Below are positions 1-4,474 of a stretch of DNA of 7,149 nt, one piece after another. The DNA comes from Treponema sp. (GTDB lineage: Bacteria; Spirochaetota; Spirochaetia; Treponematales; Breznakiellaceae). Location of the stretch: assembly GCA_031270205.1 (NCBI GenBank), contig JAISYA010000020.1, positions 1-7,149 of the forward strand, read 5' to 3'. The notes beneath the pieces were generated by a model, which had not been told where the DNA came from, ran no database searches, and saw only the letters and a program-made list of their open reading frames with translations. Each line of letters starts with the position of its first letter. Position 1 is the stretch's first letter. Made by a program: the position numbers and the translations under genes.

Positions 1-10
1 AAAAAAGTTA

Positions 11-39
11 TTGCTTTTTCAACCGGCGCGCGCTATAAT
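11..39 (+). promoter_or_regulatory. Probable sigma-70-type promoter of the first lipoprotein gene, with hairpin-rich leader
   Basis: A perfect -10 hexamer TATAAT (34-39) lies 17 nt downstream of a weak -35 TTGCTT (11-16). Transcription would start near position 46, giving a leader of about 85 nt. That leader can form small hairpins: AGGG/CCCT (57-60 with 65-68) competes with TCCC/GGGA (64-67 with 71-74), and a further stem pairs ACCG and GGG (82-85, 88-90) with CCC and CGGT (96-98, 99-102). The ribosome binding site AAAGGAG (119-125) lies after these stems, 6 nt before the ATG. The hexamers and pairings are seen directly; that they function is inference. Confidence 0.6.
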
Positions 40-131
40 ATAGATGATCCCGAAATAGGGTTTTCCCTGCGGGAGAGAATAACCGACGGGTTTATCCCCG
101 GTATAGGATATTATAGGCAAAGGAGCGAAAA

Positions 132-791
132 ATGAAAAAGAAAACATTATTCGGCGTGGTCGGCGCGCTTACGGCGCTTATCCTGGTTCTGGCTGGCTGC
201 CCCACCGAGGCCGACGACAGTCCGCCCAGCGGCAAAATCGGAGAGAAAACGCTGACCCTGAAAGGCACGGTGTATACGTTGAACGGAACTACATATACCA
301 ATGCCGCTACGGCTTATGACGGCGCCGTTGCCGGAGCCCCTGACGGAACAGGGGAAATTGACAAAGGGAAATTGGAATTCTCGGTTGAACCCCTTGCCAA
401 TGCCGCACTGACCCTCCCGTTTAATGAGGCGGCGGTTAACGTTTTGTTGGATGGCGTATTGTATACTGATATAACGATTGCCCCCGCCGACGCAACGTAC
501 GCCGTTTTGAATCTGCTGCCTGCGAAAGGCGCCACATTGGAACCTTATAATACGTCTGTGAGTGACACTGCTATTAAGTCCGAGTACGTCACCTACCTGT
601 ATCTTTCAAAAGCTGTCAAAATCACCGGGACCAAGAGTAGTACGTTTGATTTGGGCCAGCCAAGCAAACTTAACATATCGCTGGTAAAAGGTTGGAACAT
701 CCTCTACCGGAAGCATGAAGTCAAGACTTCCGGCCAAAGCACTTCCATAAAGGTCGAGAAACATAACCTTAAATGGGTTGTTATCCCATAA
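132..791 (+). CDS. Small lipoprotein of unknown function (219 aa)
   Basis: I do not recognise this protein beyond its export signal. The N-terminus has three lysines (residues 2-4), a hydrophobic stretch (about 6-21) and a lipobox LAGC with the acylated Cys at residue 23. It would be cleaved by signal peptidase II and anchored by lipid, presumably in the periplasm or outer membrane. The next residues (PTEADDSPPSG) are a flexible acidic linker. The rest is rich in Thr, Val, Leu and Tyr with alternating patterns (for example KTLTLKGTVYTLNGTTYTN), which suggests an all-beta fold. A KGWNILYRK segment lies near the C-terminus; I associate such motifs with treponemal lipoproteins, but from memory only. 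The start is supported by AAAGGAG 6 nt upstream and by the signal peptide. The gene has its own promoter and terminator, so it is a single-gene transcription unit, separate from the shape operon downstream. Confidence 0.85.
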   Translation: MKKKTLFGVVGALTALILVLAGCPTEADDSPPSGKIGEKTLTLKGTVYTLNGTTYTNAATAYDGAVAGAPDGTGEIDKGKLEFSVEPLANAALTLPFNEAAVNVLLDGVLYTDITIAPADATYAVLNLLPAKGATLEPYNTSVSDTAIKSEYVTYLYLSKAVKITGTKSSTFDLGQPSKLNISLVKGWNILYRKHEVKTSGQSTSIKVEKHNLKWVVIP

Positions 792-814
792 CCCCTCTCC
801 TTTTCCCCTCCTGG

Positions 815-850
815 CGGATACGGCGCTTGGCGGCGCCGTATCCGTTTTTT
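815..850 (+). terminator. Strong intrinsic terminator after the first lipoprotein gene
   Basis: A perfect 12-bp stem (CGGATACGGCGC at 815-826 with its complement at 833-844) has a 6-nt loop and is followed at once by T6 (845-850). It starts 23 nt after the stop codon. This is a textbook Rho-independent terminator on the + strand and isolates the upstream gene from the shape operon. There is no matching T-run for the - strand. Confidence 0.93.
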
Positions 851-863
851 CATCAATCACTCA

Positions 864-892
864 TTGACCTTCCGGGCTATTCGTAGTATACA
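864..892 (+). promoter_or_regulatory. Probable promoter of the TPR-mreBCD operon
   Basis: TTGACC (864-869) is a 5/6 match to the -35 consensus. Exactly 17 nt later comes TATACA (887-892), a 4/6 match to the -10 consensus. It lies just after the terminator and before the first gene, where an operon promoter is expected. Transcription would start near position 899, only about 10 nt before the ATG at 909, so the message would be almost leaderless. The only Shine-Dalgarno-like bases (GAGTAG, 897-902) are poor and would lie at the very 5' end. Confidence 0.6.
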
Positions 893-908
893 TATTGAGT
901 AGCGTGAT

Positions 909-1853
909 ATGGCCAATAATAAGACCCGATCCGGTTACGGATTACATATACAGCGGATTAAAACCTTCCATACCGTGGCGATGATTATTGCCGCGGCGTT
1001 TCTTGTCATCATGCCTGTTCCCTTTATCCTGCGGCTTAAAAACCGGAACGAAGGCGAGCGGAGCGAATTGCTGCGGCTTTGGGAGGCCGGCGAAATTGAG
1101 CAGGTTTTCAACACGAGCGGGAAAGCCCTTTCCTCTCAGCCTATGGACTATTTTCTGCTGACCATCCATGGCTTTGCCGCATACCAACTGGGAATTTCGC
1201 AGATTAACGCCCATGATACCGGCGTTTTTATCGATGAGTGTATCCGCTCCCTGCGGAAGGCCATGCTGCTGGAAAACGCCGCCAAAGACGGGCGGGTGTA
1301 CTATGTGCTGGGCAAGGCCTACACCTACAAGGGAGACGCCTACGCGGACCTCGCCGTCCAATACCTGGAAAAGGCGCGGAGCCTTTCCTATGACGCAGCG
1401 GACATTCCCGAATACCTGGGGCTTGCCTACGCCGCCGTCGGAGATTACCGGAACAGCGTGGCGGCATTTTCCCTGGCCCTGGAGCCGGTCTCCGGGAGCG
1501 CGCCTTCCGATACCCTGCTCCTTTCAATCGCCCGCTCCTATCTGGCCCTTGAGAAACTGGACGCGGCGCGGGCCTACCTGCTGCGCTGTATTGAGGTGTC
1601 TTCGGACTCAAACACCGTACTGGCGGCGCGTTTCCTCCTGGTGGAAATTTCCGTGAAAGCGGGGGATAGCGAAGAAGCGGAAAATCAGCTTATGACCATT
1701 CTGGATGAAACGGGCGGTAACGCCGAAGCTCATTACCGCTTGGGAGAACTGTACGCCTTGCGGGGAGATACGACAAAAGCCCGTTCCGAATGGCGGCTTG
1801 CGCTGCGGGCGGACCCGGCCCACGCCAAAGCGCGGGAACGTCTTAATATATAG
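909..1853 (+). CDS. Membrane-anchored tetratricopeptide-repeat (TPR) protein, first gene of the mre operon
   Basis: This 314-residue protein has a basic N-terminus, one membrane segment (about residues 22-41) and then an alpha-helical region that looks like tandem TPRs. Recognisable repeats lie at about 127-161, 165-193, 200-233, 236-270 and 272-303. The last is the clearest, with the helix-turn-helix pattern AHYRLGELYALRGD...ARSEW..AL..DP. There is no catalytic motif. TPR domains bind protein partners, so a scaffold or assembly role at the membrane is likely. Its place 28 nt upstream of mreB on the same strand suggests a role in shape or wall synthesis. From memory, Treponema genomes carry a TPR gene near mreB; I cannot check this here. 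The start gives an intact N-terminus but has a poor ribosome binding site. A later Met (residue 25) would cut into the membrane segment, so I keep the first ATG. Confidence 0.85.
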   Translation: MANNKTRSGYGLHIQRIKTFHTVAMIIAAAFLVIMPVPFILRLKNRNEGERSELLRLWEAGEIEQVFNTSGKALSSQPMDYFLLTIHGFAAYQLGISQINAHDTGVFIDECIRSLRKAMLLENAAKDGRVYYVLGKAYTYKGDAYADLAVQYLEKARSLSYDAADIPEYLGLAYAAVGDYRNSVAAFSLALEPVSGSAPSDTLLLSIARSYLALEKLDAARAYLLRCIEVSSDSNTVLAARFLLVEISVKAGDSEEAENQLMTILDETGGNAEAHYRLGELYALRGDTTKARSEWRLALRADPAHAKARERLNI

Positions 1854-1854
1854 G

Positions 1855-1878
1855 CCTGTCGCTACAGGTTTTGGAGGA
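1855..1878 (+). promoter_or_regulatory. Small hairpin plus strong ribosome binding site that fixes the mreB start
   Basis: Between the TPR gene stop (1851-1853) and mreB, CCTGT (1855-1859) can pair with ACAGG (1864-1868) around a 4-nt loop. Four bases later comes GGAGGA (1873-1878), the best Shine-Dalgarno sequence in the operon, 3 nt before the ATG at 1882. The frame is open further upstream to an ATG at 1705, but that extension lies inside the TPR gene and does not resemble MreB. The 1882 start gives the family's usual length. Confidence 0.55.
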
Positions 1879-1881
1879 AGT

Positions 1882-2910
1882 ATGTTTGGCAGAAATTCAT
1901 CTGATTTGGGTATGGATTTGGGGACCTGTAACACCCTTATTTATATACGGAACAAAGGCATTGTCCTTAACGAACCCTCGGTCGTGGCCGTTGAACGGGG
2001 CACTAAAAAAGTAGTCGCCGTAGGCGCGGATGCCAAGCGCATGCTCTGGAAAACGCCGGGGAACATTATCGCCATAAGGCCCATGCGTGACGGCGTCATT
2101 GCCGACCTGGAAGCCACTGAAAAGATGATCCGCCACTTTATCTCGCGGGTGTTTCCCCGTTACCGGCTGGTGAAGCCCCGCATGGTAATCGGCATCCCCT
2201 CCTGCATCACCGAAGTTGAACGCCGGGCCGTGGAGGAAAGCGCCTACAAGATCGGCGCGAGGGAAGTGCACGTTATTGAAGAAAGCCTCGCCGCCGCCAT
2301 TGGCGCGGACATTCCCATAAACGAACCGGCCGGACATATGATCTGCGACATAGGCGGCGGCACCACCGAAATTTCCGTTGTCTCCCTGGGGGGCATGGTG
2401 GTCACTAACGCCATCCGCCTCGGCGGCGATGAATTCGACGAGGCCATCATCAAGCACGTGCGGGGCATTCACAATCTTATCATAGGCGAGCAGACGGCGG
2501 AGCGGCTGAAAATCGAGATAGGCAACGCCACCCCCGATAAAACCATCGAGAAGGTCGAGGTGCGGGGGACGGACGCCATTACCGGTCTCCCCCGGCGGCT
2601 TGAGATCGATTCGATGGAAGTGCGGGAAGCCCTGAAAGACCCCATCGTCCAGATCATCGACGAGATAAAGTCCACCATGGGCCAGACGCCGCCGGAACTT
2701 GCCGCTGACATTGGGGAACGGGGCATCGTGATGACCGGCGGCGGTTCCCTGCTCAAGGGCCTTGACAAGCTCATCTCCAGCGAAATCGGCGTGCCGGTGT
2801 TTATCGCCGAGCAGCCGCTGAACTGCGTGGCTCTGGGCGCGGGCAAATATTTTGACTACCTGAAAGGCTTTGACAATTCGAAAACTGTCTACAGCAGTCT
2901 GAACGGATAG
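1882..2910 (+). CDS. mreB: Rod-shape determining protein MreB (bacterial actin)
   Basis: MreB is the actin-like ATPase that polymerises along the inner face of the cytoplasmic membrane and positions the elongation machinery. The protein is 342 aa, the normal length. Visible motifs, in order: phosphate-1 loop DLGTCNT (12-18), the TPGNIIAIRPMRDGVIAD block near residues 59-76, VIEESLAAAIG (131-141), phosphate-2 DIGGGTTE (156-163), GGDEFDEAI, GEQTAERLKIEIGNA, and the adenosine motif MTGGGSLLKG (284-293). Two changes from the sequence I know best: Cys16 where Ala is common in DLGTANT, and Ser135 where Pro is common in EEPMAAAIG. The catalytic framework is otherwise intact. A hydrophobic/basic N-terminus (MFGRNSS) precedes the first strand. 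The gene sits 28 nt after the TPR gene and 4 nt before mreC. Confidence 0.98.
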   Translation: MFGRNSSDLGMDLGTCNTLIYIRNKGIVLNEPSVVAVERGTKKVVAVGADAKRMLWKTPGNIIAIRPMRDGVIADLEATEKMIRHFISRVFPRYRLVKPRMVIGIPSCITEVERRAVEESAYKIGAREVHVIEESLAAAIGADIPINEPAGHMICDIGGGTTEISVVSLGGMVVTNAIRLGGDEFDEAIIKHVRGIHNLIIGEQTAERLKIEIGNATPDKTIEKVEVRGTDAITGLPRRLEIDSMEVREALKDPIVQIIDEIKSTMGQTPPELAADIGERGIVMTGGGSLLKGLDKLISSEIGVPVFIAEQPLNCVALGAGKYFDYLKGFDNSKTVYSSLNG

Positions 2911-2914
2911 CGCT

Positions 2915-3838
2915 ATGGGACAAGAGCGAGGCAGATTTCCGAAAACCCGCTTTTCCGCCACGGTGTACGTATTCGCGGCCCTCATGTTGTGTTCGTTTTC
3001 GCTGCTCTTGCTTTCCACCCGCAGTTTTGCCGTCATTTTCAAAGATGTCGGCCTTTCCGTATTTTCAGGCGTGCGGGGCGGCGTATACGAACTTGCTTCC
3101 CTGGTTTCCCGCAGCGTGCTTTCCGCGCGGGAACTGGGCGAACTCAGGCGCGAATACACGGAGCTTTTGCGGCGCCTGGCCCGCTACGAAGAACTTGAGC
3201 GGAGCAACGCCGAGATAAGCCAGGAAAATATTCGCCTGCGGGAGCAGTTGGGCTTTGAGCGGACCATCCGCTACCGGCACATTCCGGCGGAGATCATCGG
3301 CCGCGACCCGGACAACCTGTTTTCCGCCCTGGTGATCAACAAGGGAACCCACGCGGGCGTGGCCGCCGATATGCCGGTGATTGCCTGGCAGGACGGCGCC
3401 CAGGTGCTGGCGGGCAAGGTTATCAAGGCGGGGCTGTTTGAGAGTCTCGTGATGCCGCTGTATGACGCAAGCTCTTTTATTTCTTCCCGCCTCGCCGTCT
3501 CCCGCTATGAGGGTATAGTGGAAGGGCAGGGGGATCCGGACGCGGCCCTGCTTATGCGCTTTATCAGGAAAGGGGCCAGGGACGAAATCGCCGTAGGGGA
3601 TCTTGTGGTTTCAAGCGGGCTTGGGGGGGTGTATCCGCCGGAAATAAATATCGGGCGGGTAAGCGCCCTGTACTACCGGGAATACGAGTTGTCCATGGAA
3701 GCGGAACTCCAGCCGGCGCTTGATTTTTCAAGGCTGGAATATGTGTTTGTGATCGATCCCGTGCCGGTCGAGAGTCGTCAGGCCGAAGCGCGGGCGGAAA
3801 CGGCGTCTGTGGACGGCGCGCAGGCGGACAATGATTAA
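2915..3838 (+). CDS. mreC: Rod-shape determining protein MreC
   Basis: MreC is a bitopic inner-membrane protein whose periplasmic part binds and activates PBP2 in the elongation complex. The 307-residue protein has a basic N-terminus, one membrane segment (about 15-36), a coiled coil rich in Glu, Arg and Leu (about 70-113) that drives dimerisation in this family, and then the paired beta-barrel region. Family-typical patterns are PAEIIGRDPDNLF...INKGTHAGV (124-149), EGIVEGQGD (199-207) and GDLVVSSGLGGVYPPEINIG (228-247). The last 25 or so residues are an Ala/Glu/Asp-rich tail, probably disordered. Only 4 nt separate it from the mreB stop and the ribosome binding site is weak, so translation is probably coupled to mreB. 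Confidence 0.96.
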   Translation: MGQERGRFPKTRFSATVYVFAALMLCSFSLLLLSTRSFAVIFKDVGLSVFSGVRGGVYELASLVSRSVLSARELGELRREYTELLRRLARYEELERSNAEISQENIRLREQLGFERTIRYRHIPAEIIGRDPDNLFSALVINKGTHAGVAADMPVIAWQDGAQVLAGKVIKAGLFESLVMPLYDASSFISSRLAVSRYEGIVEGQGDPDAALLMRFIRKGARDEIAVGDLVVSSGLGGVYPPEINIGRVSALYYREYELSMEAELQPALDFSRLEYVFVIDPVPVESRQAEARAETASVDGAQADND

Positions 3839-4325
3839 AATCATCGTGTGGACCGTGGTATTTAGCGCCGTGGCGGCAATACTGCAATCCACCCTGCTGC
3901 GCTACATCGCCCTGTACCGGGCGGTTCCAGACCTTGCCCTGTGCGTTGTGGTCTATTCCGCCTGCGTCAACGGCGCCATGACCGGCCAGATAGCCGGTTT
4001 TTTCAGCGGGCTTATCCTGGACTTTGTCTCCGCCGCCCCCCTTGGGCTTAACGCCCTTATCCGCACCCTGGTCGGCGCGCTGGCGGGTCTTATGAAAGGG
4101 ACGTTTTTCCTCAATTTTTTTCTCCCTGTCGTCCTCTGCGCCGCCGCCACAGTGGTCAAGGCTCTGGGCCTTTTTCTCCTGCACCTGCTCTTTTCCGGCG
4201 CGGTTCCCGCCTATTCCCTTACCGCGCCGACTTTCTGGGCGGAATTGCTGCTCAACTCAATATGCGCGCCTTTTTTGTTCGCGCTGCTTAAACGGTTTAA
4301 GCCTTTGCTGGGAAAGGAAAAATGA
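3831..4325 (+). CDS. mreD: Rod-shape determining protein MreD
   Basis: MreD is a small polytopic membrane protein of the elongation complex that works with MreC. The 164-residue protein is almost entirely hydrophobic, with probably five membrane segments. It carries the family signature: PDLALCVVVY (33-42), GQIAGFFSGLILD (52-64) and PLGLNALIRTLVG (70-82), with the conserved Asp64 and PLG. The short basic end (KRFKPLLGKEK) is likely cytoplasmic. The start overlaps the end of mreC by 8 nt and no good ribosome binding site precedes it, so coupled translation is likely. It ends within a GGAAAGGAAAAATGA context, where its stop overlaps the next ATG. Confidence 0.94.
   Translation: MIKIIVWTVVFSAVAAILQSTLLRYIALYRAVPDLALCVVVYSACVNGAMTGQIAGFFSGLILDFVSAAPLGLNALIRTLVGALAGLMKGTFFLNFFLPVVLCAAATVVKALGLFLLHLLFSGAVPAYSLTAPTFWAELLLNSICAPFLFALLKRFKPLLGKEK
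4286..4302. repeat. 17-bp perfect palindrome in the 3' end of mreD
   Basis: GCTTAAAC (4286-4293) and its exact complement GTTTAAGC (4295-4302) flank a single central base. It encodes part of LLKRFKP of MreD and lies about 20 nt before the overlapping ATG at 4322. With no loop it is a poor RNA hairpin as drawn (a shorter stem with a loop is possible), so it resembles a protein-binding dyad as much as an RNA structure. It may also be chance. Confidence 0.4.
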
Positions 4326-4384
4326 TTGGGACGATTAAAGAATGTATAAGTGCGACTCGCCGAAGCGCATTGGTCGGTGCTTAA
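4322..4384 (+). pseudogene. 20-codon reading frame after mreD, possible remnant of a disrupted downstream gene
   Basis: An ATG at 4322 overlaps the mreD stop in the ATGA arrangement typical of coupled operon genes, and a purine-rich GGGAAAGGA lies a few bases upstream. The frame reads MIGTIKECIS then ATRRSALVGA and closes with TAA at 4382-4384. The inverted repeat begins 15 nt later, at 4399. From the usual treponemal order (mreB-mreC-mreD-mrdA-rodA) the next gene should be PBP2, but these 20 residues do not look like the start of PBP2 to me. It could be a decayed 5' end, a small leader peptide, or a chance frame with a good upstream context. Shallow stems near 4356-4384 followed by a T-rich stretch (to 4398) might act as a weak terminator. 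Confidence 0.3.
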
Positions 4385-4398
4385 TTTCTTTCTTGCTT

Positions 4399-4474
4399 GA
4401 GGCTGGCCCAAAACCGTGCCCCCGGCTATGCCGGGAACGTGAGCGCACAGTCAATTAGTTTTGGAACAGGCTCA
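4399..4474. repeat. Left copy of a 76-bp MITE/REP-like element
   Basis: This unit matches the reverse complement of 7036-7111 at 74 of 76 positions, with both differences in the outermost 10 bases. Its own ends are inverted repeats of about 16 bp (GAGGCTGGCCCAAAAC against GAGCCTGTTCCAAAAC, 13/16). Inside is a GC hairpin: CCCGGC (4421-4426), loop TAT, GCCGGG (4430-4435), extendable to 9 bp with G-U pairs on one strand. No open frame of note lies within it. The inner end contains the TGA stop (4472-4474) of the - strand lipoprotein gene. A short, palindromic, non-coding unit with terminal repeats fits a MITE or REP-type element; the transposase family is not visible. Confidence 0.85.

Noticed and set aside
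1705..1881. N-terminal extension of the mreB frame to an upstream ATG
   Set aside because: It overlaps the TPR gene in another frame, does not resemble MreB, and the GGAGG ribosome binding site with ATG at 1882 gives the normal family length.
1897..3159. A 420-codon open frame on the - strand opposite mreB and the start of mreC
   Set aside because: It lies wholly antisense to well-identified genes, its His/Gly/Asp-rich translation resembles no protein I know, and long antisense frames are common opposite GC-rich codons.
4350..4398. A tRNA-like or small-RNA gene in the gap after mreD
   Set aside because: The possible stems (CGCCGA/TCGGTG and AAGCGC/GTGCTT) overlap and exclude each other, and no cloverleaf or T-loop motif is present.
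4342..4458. A 38-codon + strand frame starting at ATG 4342 and running into the left repeat
   Set aside because: It has no good ribosome binding site, its second half is just translated repeat, and it has no recognisable features.
4399..4474. The 76-bp repeats as a CRISPR or an IS element
   Set aside because: There are only two copies, in opposite orientation, 2.6 kb apart and with no spacer array or cas gene; no transposase frame exists within or between them.
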